Positions 13,811 through 22,650 are shown, numbered from the stretch's first letter. The stretch: DNA of 64,000 nucleotides from Solobacterium sp. UBA1761 (GCA_002315565.1 DCHD01000002.1:37740-101739), one strand, 5' to 3'. The notes: a model not told the origin generated them from the sequence alone. Translations and numbers: made by a program.

Positions 13811-16240
13811 ATGAAAGAAAAGTTTAAAGGATTTAAAACCGGAAATCTTGCGATAACTTTTCTTTTTATTTTATTCTTTGCTTTTTTACAGATAGGTTAT
13901 GCGAAAGTTGATTCAGTAAATCTGAATGTTGAAGGAACTACAGAGGCAATTGTTCCTGATTCAGTATTTATTTCAGATATTGTTCCTTCAGATAATTCGT
14001 TTGCTATTATAGAAAATTATGACAAGACTGTATTTTCTGGATCAGTTATTCTTTCAGATTCTGATTTAAATTCTTCGCAGTCATTTGATATTACAATTAC
14101 CAATAATTCTATCAGTTCTCAGTTCTTTAAAGAAATCAAATATCAAAGTGGTGCAGATACCTACAGCAATGAAGACATCGTATTCAGTCTTGATTCAAGG
14201 ATGTATGACGGCTATGAATTGGCATCTGGTTCTAGCGTAACATTTAATTTGTCATTTAATTATTCTGATTCATTTAAAAGTGAACATCAGATAAATCCGA
14301 TTACAGAAAGTGATATCAGACTTAAATTTGTTCTGAACTTTTACTTCAGCAGAATAATTTCATTTAATCTCAATAATGGTGAAGGAACTGCACCTGCATC
14401 ATATGAAATATCCTGTGATGCAGATCTCAATGAAATAACAGGTACTGCTCCAACAAGAACAGGATATACTTTCCAGGGATTCTATGACAGCAGTGATTAT
14501 ACCTCAGGACAAAAGTTCTACGATAGCCAGCTTAATGCCTCGGATATTTCAAATCTTACAATCAATCAACATGAAACTGTTCTGTATGCTGGATGGAAAC
14601 CAATTGAATATACAATTACTTATCACAGTGGTATTCTTCCTGAAGGTTATACACAGGTTACATATATTTCCAGTGGATCAAGTCAGTATATAGATACTGG
14701 AATTAAAGGAAACAACAGTAATCTAAGTTTTGAAATCGAGTACGAATGGAACAGTTTCCCAAACGGATACAGTACTGTTTTTGGCGCATATCAAAGCGAA
14801 AATCACGTGTGCACCAGATTCTGCCAGTATCAGAATTCTATTACCTATTTCAATATAAACAGTATGGCAGGAGGTTCAACTCCATTAAATAAAACAAGGG
14901 CAATAAATACCAGATATACTGAAACATTAAAACCTAAAGGTACAAATCAGTTTACTATGACATCTGGTGGACAGAGTTCAACCGGTACAAGAACAACCGC
15001 AACCGATATAAACAATAATATATTCCTTTTCAGTTGCAGTTCCAGTGGTACTTTTTCAAATATTAAAGTATATTATTTTGTTATATACGATAATGGCACT
15101 CCTGTAAGAAACTTCATTCCTTGTAAAAATGCAAGTGGTGTACCTGGAATGTATGATACAGTTGAAGGTAAATTCTATGCCAGTGGTAATGGTACTTTTA
15201 ATGCCGGAGCTGATGTATCAGATACTTCGATTCAGACACTTATTTATGACGTTAAAGATGAAGTATATGAAAACAGTTTTACACTTACTGGATTCAGTTT
15301 TGTAGATTGGACTTATGACAATGGAATATCAGTAACGGATTATGATGAGAAAGAAGAAGTGATCAATCTTTCATCGGTTTCTGATTCTAATTTGGATTTC
15401 TACGCAAAATGGAACAGGCAGGTAAGAATATATTTCTCAGACCTAAAGCGAACGGTTGATACTACTGAAGCAGATATTTCAGAAATTACAGATATTATTC
15501 CTTCTAATGATTATCTGACTTTCGGTGGCTGGTATGACAGTAAGAGCGTTAAATATTTTGATGAGAATGGCGTTTATACAAATGAGTCTATCAAAACACA
15601 TTATCTGAATCTTGTAGGAAAATTCTATTTCAATGATGATGCATTTGAAAATGACTACTATTCACTTGCCTATATTCAGACAAACGGATCACAGTATGTA
15701 AATACAGGTGTCCCTGGAAACAATAACAATCTAGGATTTGAAATCGAATATGAATGGGTTTCCTTCCCAAGTGCTTATGGTGCGCTTTTCGGATCGTATG
15801 TTGATGAAAATACAGTTTCAACCAGAATAATAATGTATAGAAACGAAAGAACATTCTTCAACATCAACTCAAAAGCAGGTGGTTCAAGTAAATATGAGGC
15901 TGCTACAAGACAATTAAATACGGTTTATGTTGATACACTTTTGCCAAGCGGCAACGATTTTGCTTATACTACAAACTCTGTTACAACAAATGGAACAAGA
16001 ACAACTGCAAACAATTCAAGTGTTCCAATTTACATTTTTGCCAACGGCAATGGAACAGGGGCAACCGTTTCTATAAAACTCTATTATTTACGTATTTATG
16101 ATGGTGATAATCTGATCAGATTCTATATTCCATGTAAACGTAAATCAGATAATAAAATCGGACTATTCGACGCGGTTAATGGAACATTCAATGTATCGGT
16201 GACAAATTCTAACTTTACTGCAGGACCTCAGACTAATTAG
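13811..16240 (+). CDS. large secreted surface protein with InlB-type and paired LamG-like modules
   Basis: 809 residues. After an N-terminal membrane/signal segment (about 14-32) comes a TasA-like beta region (about 35-180), an InlB B-repeat-like module (Listeria-Bacteroides repeat type, GYTFQGFYDSS...LYAGWKP, about 182-270), a concanavalin/LamG-like module (GYTQVTYISSGSSQYIDTG..., about 275-466), two more B-repeat-like modules (FVDWTYDNG, LTFGGWYDS) and a second LamG-like module (about 615-809). The two LamG-like modules are clear paralogues (FEIEYEW, TYFNINS/TFFNINS and GTRTTA recur in order). There is no LPxTG or other anchor at the C-terminus. ATG at 13811 chosen over an upstream TTG that overlaps the previous gene. 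Likely a SipW substrate and glycan-binding adhesin; this is inference. Confidence 0.7.
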   Translation: MKEKFKGFKTGNLAITFLFILFFAFLQIGYAKVDSVNLNVEGTTEAIVPDSVFISDIVPSDNSFAIIENYDKTVFSGSVILSDSDLNSSQSFDITITNNSISSQFFKEIKYQSGADTYSNEDIVFSLDSRMYDGYELASGSSVTFNLSFNYSDSFKSEHQINPITESDIRLKFVLNFYFSRIISFNLNNGEGTAPASYEISCDADLNEITGTAPTRTGYTFQGFYDSSDYTSGQKFYDSQLNASDISNLTINQHETVLYAGWKPIEYTITYHSGILPEGYTQVTYISSGSSQYIDTGIKGNNSNLSFEIEYEWNSFPNGYSTVFGAYQSENHVCTRFCQYQNSITYFNINSMAGGSTPLNKTRAINTRYTETLKPKGTNQFTMTSGGQSSTGTRTTATDINNNIFLFSCSSSGTFSNIKVYYFVIYDNGTPVRNFIPCKNASGVPGMYDTVEGKFYASGNGTFNAGADVSDTSIQTLIYDVKDEVYENSFTLTGFSFVDWTYDNGISVTDYDEKEEVINLSSVSDSNLDFYAKWNRQVRIYFSDLKRTVDTTEADISEITDIIPSNDYLTFGGWYDSKSVKYFDENGVYTNESIKTHYLNLVGKFYFNDDAFENDYYSLAYIQTNGSQYVNTGVPGNNNNLGFEIEYEWVSFPSAYGALFGSYVDENTVSTRIIMYRNERTFFNINSKAGGSSKYEAATRQLNTVYVDTLLPSGNDFAYTTNSVTTNGTRTTANNSSVPIYIFANGNGTGATVSIKLYYLRIYDGDNLIRFYIPCKRKSDNKIGLFDAVNGTFNVSVTNSNFTAGPQTN

Positions 16241-16278
16241 GCTTACTCATTAGAAGTAAAATTCTGTCGTTTTGTTTG

Positions 16279-16284
16279 TATAAT
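16279..16284 (+). promoter_or_regulatory. -10 box of lspA, leaderless spacing
   Basis: TATAAT followed by 6 nt (atatac) and the lspA ATG at 16291. Confidence 0.65.
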
Positions 16285-16290
16285 ATATAC

Positions 16291-16761
16291 ATGCGTAAAC
16301 TTTTATATTTTGCAGTTGTACTGTTTATTACTGCTTTGGATCAGATTTCAAAATACCTTGCACAGGCACGTCTTGTGCTGAACTCAAAAGTATGGATTAT
16401 TGATAACTTTTTTGCACTGTTTCTTACACATAATGATGGAGTTGCTTTTTCAATGCTGGAAGGTAAACAGCTTCTTTTAAAGTTTATTACTGTTGTTGCA
16501 ATAGGAATATTCGTTTACCTGATTGTTGATGCCGATAAAAAGAAAAACTGGTTTGAAGTAGGCTGTATATTGATGATGTTTGGCGGCTGTATCGGAAACT
16601 TTATTGACCGTATCCAGTATTCATATGTTATTGATTATTTTTCATTCAGATTCTTCGGCTGGGATTTTGCCGTATTCAATGTAGCAGATTGTTTCATTAC
16701 AGTAGGAGCTATTCTCTACATAATTGTTTTATTTAAGGAAATGAAAAATGCCAAAGATTAA
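16291..16761 (+). CDS. lspA: lipoprotein signal peptidase
   Basis: 156-residue LspA (signal peptidase II), which removes signal peptides from diacylglyceryl-modified lipoproteins. Four hydrophobic segments are present. The two catalytic Asp motifs are visible: GGCIGNFIDRI and FNVADCFI. The N-terminal LDQISKY is also family-typical. The start is the ATG at 16291; an in-frame TTG at 16276 would run through the TATAAT box. It overlaps rluD by 14 bp, the common lspA-rluD pair. A lipoprotein substrate occurs at 28.4 kb. Confidence 0.95.
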   Translation: MRKLLYFAVVLFITALDQISKYLAQARLVLNSKVWIIDNFFALFLTHNDGVAFSMLEGKQLLLKFITVVAIGIFVYLIVDADKKKNWFEVGCILMMFGGCIGNFIDRIQYSYVIDYFSFRFFGWDFAVFNVADCFITVGAILYIIVLFKEMKNAKD

Positions 16762-17662
16762 AGTAATTGTTGATGAAGATATCTTTGATGAAAGACTTGA
16801 TGTATATCTGAAAGATAATACAGAACTTTCAAGGTCATATATTCAGAAACTGATAGGGGATAAAAGAATAACCGTCAATAATGAACCGACGATCAATAAA
16901 TACAAGGTTCAGATCAATGATGAGATTGATATTGACTATGATGAAATGACCCTTACGGACATCAAACCTAAAGAGATACCTTTGGATATTGTCTATGAAG
17001 ATGAAGATGTAATAGTTATAAATAAACAGAAGGATCTTGTAGTTCATCCTGCACCTGGTAATTATGACAATACTCTTGTTAATGGACTGCTTTATTTATG
17101 CAAAGATTTATCTGATGTGAATGGTTATTTCAGACCGGGTATTGTTCACAGAATTGATAAGGATACAAGCGGTCTTTTGGTTGTTGCCAAGAATAATGAA
17201 GCACACCGTTTTTTAAGCGAACAGCTTAAAGACAAAACATGTTACAGAAAATATATCGCAATAGTAAGTGGCGTTGTCGAAAACAATCAGGGTATCATCA
17301 ATGCACCTATTGGAAGAAACCCAAAGGACAGACAGAAGATGATGGTTACCGATGTAAATGCCAAAGAAGCAGTTACAGAATTTGCTGTACTTGAAAGATA
17401 TGATGATTCTACGCTTGTTGAATGTAATCTTAAAACCGGAAGAACACATCAGATCAGAGTACATATGAAGTTTATCAATCATCCTGTTATTAACGACAAT
17501 AAGTATGGAAGAAAAATCATCGATGAAACAGGTCAGTATCTTCACGCTTATTATCTGAGTTTTATTCATCCTCGCACAAATCAAAGAGTTGAGTTTAAAA
17601 CTGATATTCCAGAATATATGAAAAAATACATTTCGGACAAAGGAGGAAAGTATGGCATTTAA
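16748..17662 (+). CDS. rluD: RluD-type 23S rRNA pseudouridine synthase
   Basis: 304 residues: N-terminal S4 RNA-binding domain (RLDVYLKDNTELSRSYIQKLI), then a RluA-family catalytic domain with HRIDKDTSGLLVVAK holding the catalytic Asp and KTGRTHQIRVHM. RluD-type enzymes modify helix 69 of 23S rRNA; the exact target here is inferred. It overlaps lspA upstream and the rhomboid gene downstream (11 bp). Confidence 0.9.
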   Translation: MPKIKVIVDEDIFDERLDVYLKDNTELSRSYIQKLIGDKRITVNNEPTINKYKVQINDEIDIDYDEMTLTDIKPKEIPLDIVYEDEDVIVINKQKDLVVHPAPGNYDNTLVNGLLYLCKDLSDVNGYFRPGIVHRIDKDTSGLLVVAKNNEAHRFLSEQLKDKTCYRKYIAIVSGVVENNQGIINAPIGRNPKDRQKMMVTDVNAKEAVTEFAVLERYDDSTLVECNLKTGRTHQIRVHMKFINHPVINDNKYGRKIIDETGQYLHAYYLSFIHPRTNQRVEFKTDIPEYMKKYISDKGGKYGI

Positions 17663-18875
17663 CTATAAAGTAATGCAGATTGCTGCTTTTTTCCTTGCTG
17701 ATTACAATTACAGAAGAGTCATGGTAAATGGACTGCTTAAGGAAGATGAATACTATCTTTTCAATAAAGACAATCCATATTATCAGCTAATTCATATTGT
17801 TTCAGAACCACTTGAAACTTATTATCAGGATCAGGAAAAGAATAATGCAATTTGTGAACTTATTGGCAAGAATGCAAAAATAAAAGATCTGCAGTTTCTT
17901 GAAATACACGTATGTAAAGATGAATGCACAGAAGATATGAATGATCTCTGTATCTGTATTGATGAAGACTATTACAGCGGCACTGACTTAAGTAATCTTT
18001 ATCCTGGCATAAAGAGTCAGGTACATGCTGTTTTAGACGCTCAGAAAGAAAAAACCGCTTTAGAAAAAAGAATCAACAAGGCTTTCTTCAAAAGAGCCAG
18101 AAAATCAATCAAAGTATTTTCTAAAGAGTATATTGTTACATATATTCTGATGGCAATCTGTGTCATTAATTTTATTGTTCGTTCGATTCTGGTTGCAAAA
18201 GGCTACAGTGAATCTGCTGTGCAGGTTTTCGTTGGTGGAGACTATAAGACATTCACCTATGGTTTAAAACAGTTCTACAGACTTGTTACATATGCTTTTG
18301 TACATGGAAGTGTTACCCATCTTATCTGCAATATATATTCACTTTTTATCCTTGGAAGATATATTGAGTCAAAATACGGCGCTTTGAAATATCTAATTAT
18401 TCTTTTAGGTTCTGTATTATCTGGGTCACTTGTCTATGGACTGTTTACGACAAACGGCATTATTGTTGGTATGTCTGCTTTCCTTTATGCGCTGATAGTG
18501 ATGTTTGTACTGGAAGCGGTTATGGAAAGAGGCAATGTCAGCCGTTCACTGGTATATATTCTCTTTTTGAATATTATGTTGAACTTTCTTCCAGGTGTCG
18601 GATGGCAGGCTCATCTTGGCGGTGCAGTATTTGGACTTGTAGCTTACTTTATGTTCAAGGATAAAGAAGTCAATAAAAGCTATATAGTGCTTGCAGTAGT
18701 AATGCTTCTGGTACTTGGTGTAAAATATTATTCAAATAAGACTATTAATCCAATATATGCAGGAACTGACTTTGAAGTTTGTGAAATGAATGAAAAACTC
18801 ATTTCTGAAAAAGCCGGTAATTCTCTGTATATGAAACTGTACAAATTCTATGAAGGAAGGGGAGACTATGAGTAG
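17652..18875 (+). CDS. rhomboid-family intramembrane serine protease
   Basis: 407 residues. The first about 165 form a soluble domain of unknown role, followed by a six- or seven-helix rhomboid core: YAFVHGSVTHLICNIYSLFILGRYIE (helix 2), catalytic Ser in VGMSAFLYAL and catalytic His in WQAHLGGAVFGL. The N-terminal region has several Cys (CELIG, HVCKDECTEDMNDLCICIDED) that could bind metal. Shine-Dalgarno AAAGGAGG lies inside the end of rluD. Confidence 0.88.
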   Translation: MAFNYKVMQIAAFFLADYNYRRVMVNGLLKEDEYYLFNKDNPYYQLIHIVSEPLETYYQDQEKNNAICELIGKNAKIKDLQFLEIHVCKDECTEDMNDLCICIDEDYYSGTDLSNLYPGIKSQVHAVLDAQKEKTALEKRINKAFFKRARKSIKVFSKEYIVTYILMAICVINFIVRSILVAKGYSESAVQVFVGGDYKTFTYGLKQFYRLVTYAFVHGSVTHLICNIYSLFILGRYIESKYGALKYLIILLGSVLSGSLVYGLFTTNGIIVGMSAFLYALIVMFVLEAVMERGNVSRSLVYILFLNIMLNFLPGVGWQAHLGGAVFGLVAYFMFKDKEVNKSYIVLAVVMLLVLGVKYYSNKTINPIYAGTDFEVCEMNEKLISEKAGNSLYMKLYKFYEGRGDYE

Positions 18876-19338
18876 AGTTATTTCTTGGGATGAGTATTTT
18901 ATGGGACTTGCACACTTAAGTGCAATGCGTTCAAAAGATCCAAACACACAGGTTGGTGCCTGCATTGTCGATGACCATAACAAGGTTGTATCTATCGGCT
19001 ATAACGGTTTTCCAAGAGGAATCAAAGATTCTGATCTTCCTTGGAGCAGAGAAGGAAGTTTCTTAGAGACAAAGTATGCCTATGTTGTACATGCTGAACT
19101 TAATGCCATTCTCAATTCTCCTAGACTTGTAGATGGCTGTACACTTTATGTGTCACTTTTCCCATGTAACGAATGCGCAAAGGCTATCATTCAGTCTGGA
19201 ATCAAGAAAGTTATCTATGAATCTGACAAATACAATCTTACCGATGGCAATATCGCATCCAAGAAAATGCTCGATGGTGCTGGTGTAGTATACGAACAGC
19301 TGCCATTTGAAGTTGATGTAGAACTGAATAAAAAATAA
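18868..19338 (+). CDS. comEB: dCMP deaminase (ComEB type)
   Basis: About 156 residues of the cytidine/deoxycytidylate deaminase family. The zinc site is visible: HAELNAI and PCNECAKAI. It deaminates dCMP to dUMP for dTTP synthesis; in B. subtilis the orthologue lies in the comE operon but is not needed for DNA uptake. ATG at 18868 follows a strong Shine-Dalgarno (AAGGAAGGGG); an ATG at 18850 lies upstream of that site. It overlaps the rhomboid gene by 8 bp. Confidence 0.92.
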   Translation: MSRVISWDEYFMGLAHLSAMRSKDPNTQVGACIVDDHNKVVSIGYNGFPRGIKDSDLPWSREGSFLETKYAYVVHAELNAILNSPRLVDGCTLYVSLFPCNECAKAIIQSGIKKVIYESDKYNLTDGNIASKKMLDGAGVVYEQLPFEVDVELNKK

Positions 19339-19339
19339 A

Positions 19340-19359
19340 ACACTTATATTTCAAAGTGT
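19340..19359 (-). terminator. terminator at the convergent junction
   Basis: Stem ACACTT / AAGTGT with an 8-nt loop. On the - strand it is followed by TTATTTTTTATT, so it mainly serves the DUF5662 gene. On the + strand it could also act on comEB. Confidence 0.55.
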
Positions 19360-19907
19360 CCATTCTTTTTAAACTGTCTGTAAAGCTCTGAATAGTATTT
19401 CAGGGCTTTTTCTTCACCGTTTTCTTTCAGATAAAGAAGAAGTTTACTGATCTTTTCTTTGGTATCTGAATTCATGAGCGTTATCTCATGTGATTTCATA
19501 AAGAACTCATAAGGATAATTCACGTTATAATCCTGTTTCTTATAGATCTTTGATGCAGCAATTCTATCCAGTACTGATTCAATTACATAGTTATCAGGCA
19601 TCGGAAAAACATGTACTTTATCCTCTTTAAGAACCATATCGCACCAGTATTCCCAATGGTGCTTATTTCTGCCATGGTGATGCATAAAAGCTTTTGAATA
19701 ACCGATAGCTTCTTTTTCAGCACTTATCGGAGACCTGTACCCTTGAAAATATTTAACGCCTGAAAAGAACTCTTCAAAAGAATATTTTGACCAGTCATGC
19801 ATAAAACCCTGGTAATAGAGTCCGCACTTGAAACAGAGTTTTCCTACCATAAGTTTATGCGATGTGATGGTTTTAAGATGTCCAAAGTATCTTTGTGTAA
19901 GATTCAT
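19344..19907 (-). CDS. DUF5662 family protein
   Basis: About 187 residues. His-rich motifs run through it: YFGHLKTITSHKLMV, KCGLYYQGFMHDWSKYS, AFMHHHGRNKHHWEYW and VLDRIAASKIYK. The spaced His/Asp pattern (H-HD-HHH-HH-D) suggests a metal-binding, possibly HD-like hydrolase fold. DUF5662 has no assigned function, so none is given here. The start was set to the ATG at 19907, 6 nt after a TATAAT box; an earlier in-frame start would lie across that box. It is divergent from nusB. Confidence 0.75.
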   Translation of the reverse strand: MNLTQRYFGHLKTITSHKLMVGKLCFKCGLYYQGFMHDWSKYSFEEFFSGVKYFQGYRSPISAEKEAIGYSKAFMHHHGRNKHHWEYWCDMVLKEDKVHVFPMPDNYVIESVLDRIAASKIYKKQDYNVNYPYEFFMKSHEITLMNSDTKEKISKLLLYLKENGEEKALKYYSELYRQFKKNGHFEI

Positions 19908-19913
19908 AAGAAA

Positions 19914-19919
19914 ATTATA
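19914..19919 (-). promoter_or_regulatory. -10 box of the DUF5662 gene, leaderless spacing
   Basis: TATAAT on the - strand with 6 nt (TTTCTT) to the ATG at 19907. It faces the nusB -10 only 20 bp away. Confidence 0.65.
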
Positions 19920-19938
19920 CAACTTAAGAATAAAAGAG

Positions 19939-19944
19939 TATAAT
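19939..19944 (+). promoter_or_regulatory. -10 box of nusB, near-leaderless spacing
   Basis: TATAAT followed by 8 nt (aatcaagt) and the nusB ATG at 19953. Heads the nusB-recN-xerD run. Confidence 0.6.
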
Positions 19945-19952
19945 AATCAAGT

Positions 19953-20324
19953 ATGTTAAACAGACACCTTACCCGTGAAAGACTGGTATTTGTTCTTTAT
20001 CAGCACTTATTACTTGAAAAAGATATTGATGAGTGTTTTTTGAATGTGTTTGAAGAAAATATTGATGACTTTGCATTAGGAATCAAAGAAGATATAAAGA
20101 AGAATGAAGATAATTATATAAACCAGATTTCAAGATACCTTGTTGAATGGTCTTTTGATCGACTCAATTATGTTGATCAGGCTATTCTGCTGGTGGCTTT
20201 AGCTGAAATAAGACTTAAGCTGAATGATAATGCTGTTGTTATTGATGAAGCAATCAGACTTTCTAAAGAATATTCTGATGAAACTGCTTACCGTTATATC
20301 AATGGTGTTCTGGACAATCTATGA
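19953..20324 (+). CDS. nusB: transcription antitermination factor NusB
   Basis: 123 residues, slightly short for NusB. All-helical sequence starting LTRERLVFVLYQHLL and ending DETAYRYINGVLDNL, the conserved C-terminal helix. NusB with S10 (NusE) binds boxA of rRNA leaders. Heads the conserved nusB-xseA-xseB-ispA-dxs-recN run; its stop overlaps the xseA start as ATGA. Confidence 0.93.
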   Translation: MLNRHLTRERLVFVLYQHLLLEKDIDECFLNVFEENIDDFALGIKEDIKKNEDNYINQISRYLVEWSFDRLNYVDQAILLVALAEIRLKLNDNAVVIDEAIRLSKEYSDETAYRYINGVLDNL

Positions 20325-21631
20325 GCATTAGTGTTGCACAACTTGTAGGATATTTAAAGAATAAACTAGAAAATGACCCTAATCTTCAGGGTCTTTTAGT
20401 AACTGGAGAAATAAGCAATTTTCACCGTCAGATGGGCAGTGGACACCTGTATTTTACTTTGAAGGATGAACGGGCTCAGATAAGTTGTGTCATGTTCAAA
20501 GGAAGTGCTCTAAGTCTCAGATTTGAGCCAAAAAACGGCGATAAAGTTGAATTAAACGCAAGAGCAAGTATTTTTGAAGCCAGTGGTCAGATGCAGCTTT
20601 ATGTTTCATCTATGAGACTTAGTGGTCTTGGCGATCTTTTCCAGAAGTATGAAGAGCTTAAAAGGAAACTGAATGCCGAAGGTTATTTCAGTGAACAGCA
20701 TAAAAAGACATTAAAAAGTAAATATCTAAGCAGAGTTGCCGTACTGGTTGGTGATAACTCGGCGGCAATGTCGGATATAAAAACATGCTTTAAAAGAAGA
20801 TGGCCTTTATGTACAGTTGATTATTATACTGTTCTTGTACAAGGTGAAATGGCAAGTGAAGATATAATCAGAAAACTCAAGGAAGTTGATGAACTTGATT
20901 ATGAAGCGATAATATTGGCAAGAGGTGGAGGTTCATTTGAAGATCTTTTCTGTTTCAATGATGAAAATCTTGTAAAGACAATCTATTCATTAAAAACTTT
21001 CATTGTATCTGGTGTTGGTCATGAGCAGGATTTTACACTTTGTGATTTTGTTGCCGATTTAAGAGCACCTACACCGACTGCATCAGTAGAACTTATTACA
21101 GTGAATATTGCTGATATCAAAAAACAGGTCAATGAACTAACAAATGCAAACTGTTTTATAAATCCCCGTTCTATATTTGAAAGAAAACAGATGGTTCTTG
21201 ATTACTACAGTTCAAGGCTCTTAAACTACAGAACAAGACTCAACGAAATTGCTGCATCTCTTGAAAGATTCAGAACCAGAATGAGCATGTTGATGAAAGA
21301 TAGAATTGTAAGCATTCAGCTCGTATTAAAAAACAGTGAACAGAGAATGTATAATTCTTCAAAAATGCTTATTAAAAGAAATGAAAATATTGTTGAATCT
21401 GATACTTTAAGAATTAACCATTCTATGCAAATCAAATATAATGAATATAGAAGTACATTGACAAAATATGCGGAACTGTTGAGCGCATATTCAAAGGAAA
21501 ATGTACTGAAAAGAGGTTATACACTTATCAGACAGAATTGTCATTATGTGAAGAATATGTCTGAACTTAAAGATAAAGATATTGAAGTTGTATTTGCTGA
21601 TGGAACAGTAAATGCACAGGTAAAGGAGTAA
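20321..21631 (+). CDS. xseA: exodeoxyribonuclease VII large subunit
   Basis: 436 residues: N-terminal OB-fold (LLVTGEISNFHRQMGSGHLYFTLKDE), catalytic region with ARGGGSFEDLFCFNDE and GVGHEQDFTLCDFVADLRAPTPTAS, then a long coiled coil (about 290-400). With XseB it degrades single-stranded DNA. Typical length is about 440-450. Start overlaps nusB by 4 bp; xseB follows after 2 bp. Confidence 0.96.
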   Translation: MSISVAQLVGYLKNKLENDPNLQGLLVTGEISNFHRQMGSGHLYFTLKDERAQISCVMFKGSALSLRFEPKNGDKVELNARASIFEASGQMQLYVSSMRLSGLGDLFQKYEELKRKLNAEGYFSEQHKKTLKSKYLSRVAVLVGDNSAAMSDIKTCFKRRWPLCTVDYYTVLVQGEMASEDIIRKLKEVDELDYEAIILARGGGSFEDLFCFNDENLVKTIYSLKTFIVSGVGHEQDFTLCDFVADLRAPTPTASVELITVNIADIKKQVNELTNANCFINPRSIFERKQMVLDYYSSRLLNYRTRLNEIAASLERFRTRMSMLMKDRIVSIQLVLKNSEQRMYNSSKMLIKRNENIVESDTLRINHSMQIKYNEYRSTLTKYAELLSAYSKENVLKRGYTLIRQNCHYVKNMSELKDKDIEVVFADGTVNAQVKE

Positions 21632-21633
21632 TT

Positions 21634-21834
21634 ATGGCAGAAATTAAATTTGAAGATAAACTTAAAAGACTGCAGGAAATCGTTTCAACTTTAGAAAACG
21701 GAGAAGCTGCTCTTGATAAGAGTATTGAAATCTATGAAGAAGGTTTAAAGCTCTCTAAAGAACTTAATGAGATTCTTTCCAAATATGATGAGAAGATTTC
21801 AAAGATTAATTCCGGAGCAGACAATGAACAGTAA
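21634..21834 (+). CDS. xseB: exodeoxyribonuclease VII small subunit
   Basis: 66 residues: FEDKLKRLQEIVSTLENGEAALDKSIEIYEEGLKL is the classic XseB helical hairpin that binds several copies per XseA. Overlaps ispA by 11 bp. Confidence 0.96.
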   Translation: MAEIKFEDKLKRLQEIVSTLENGEAALDKSIEIYEEGLKLSKELNEILSKYDEKISKINSGADNEQ

Positions 21835-22648
21835 CTTTGAAAAATATATTACTGATTACTTTAACAGATTCAGTGACAATCAGGTAACTTCAGCAATGAA
21901 ATATATGATGGATGGCGGTAAAAGAATACGTCCTGAAATCATCTTTTCTGTTGTCAAAGGCTATGGCATAAATGAAGAAGAAGCCTATCCATGTGCACTG
22001 GCTTTAGAAATGATTCAGACATATTCTTTGATTCATGATGATCTTCCAGCCATGGATGATGATGATATGCGAAGAGGCAAACCATCATGTCATAAGGCAT
22101 ATCGTGAAGACGTTGCAATTCTGGCAGGTGATGCTTTACTTACACACTCTTTTGGTGTAATTGCTGAAAGCAGTTATAAGCCAGAAGTAAAAGCCAGAAT
22201 GATTGCTGCCATGTCAAAATATGCCGGAATGTCAGGAATGATTTATGGGCAACTGCTTGACTGTACAGAAGAAGTTGAAAAGACAAGAAAAGGTCTTGTA
22301 GAAATACAGGATAACAAAACAGGTGGACTGTTTAAAATCGCCTGTCTTTTTGCCGGCTATATTGCGGGTATAAATGATGAAGAATCGCTTATCAGACTTG
22401 GCAGTCTTATCGGAATAATCTTTCAGAATCAGGATGATCTTTTTGACGCAACAAAGACAAGCCTTGAACAGGGCAAATCATATTCAAAGAAAGATCAGAA
22501 CAAGTTTACTGCTTTGAGTGTATATTCTGTTGAAGAGCTCAAAGAAGAAATTGAAAAAGAATTCAAAGAACTTTACAGTATTGTAAATACACTTAAATTT
22601 GATGTTGTATATCTTAATGAAATTCTAGAAAGAATAAAGAAAAGATAG
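21824..22648 (+). CDS. ispA: (2E,6E)-farnesyl diphosphate synthase
   Basis: About 274 residues. First Asp-rich motif DDLPAMDDDDMRRGK and second NQDDLFD are both present, together with GGKRIRP. Condenses IPP with DMAPP/GPP to farnesyl diphosphate, feeding undecaprenyl lipid carriers. The ATG at 21824 sits behind a GGAG at about 21813 inside xseB; earlier in-frame codons are part of xseB. The next gene, dxs, supplies the same pathway. Confidence 0.94.
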   Translation: MNSNFEKYITDYFNRFSDNQVTSAMKYMMDGGKRIRPEIIFSVVKGYGINEEEAYPCALALEMIQTYSLIHDDLPAMDDDDMRRGKPSCHKAYREDVAILAGDALLTHSFGVIAESSYKPEVKARMIAAMSKYAGMSGMIYGQLLDCTEEVEKTRKGLVEIQDNKTGGLFKIACLFAGYIAGINDEESLIRLGSLIGIIFQNQDDLFDATKTSLEQGKSYSKKDQNKFTALSVYSVEELKEEIEKEFKELYSIVNTLKFDVVYLNEILERIKKR

Positions 22649-22650
22649 AA

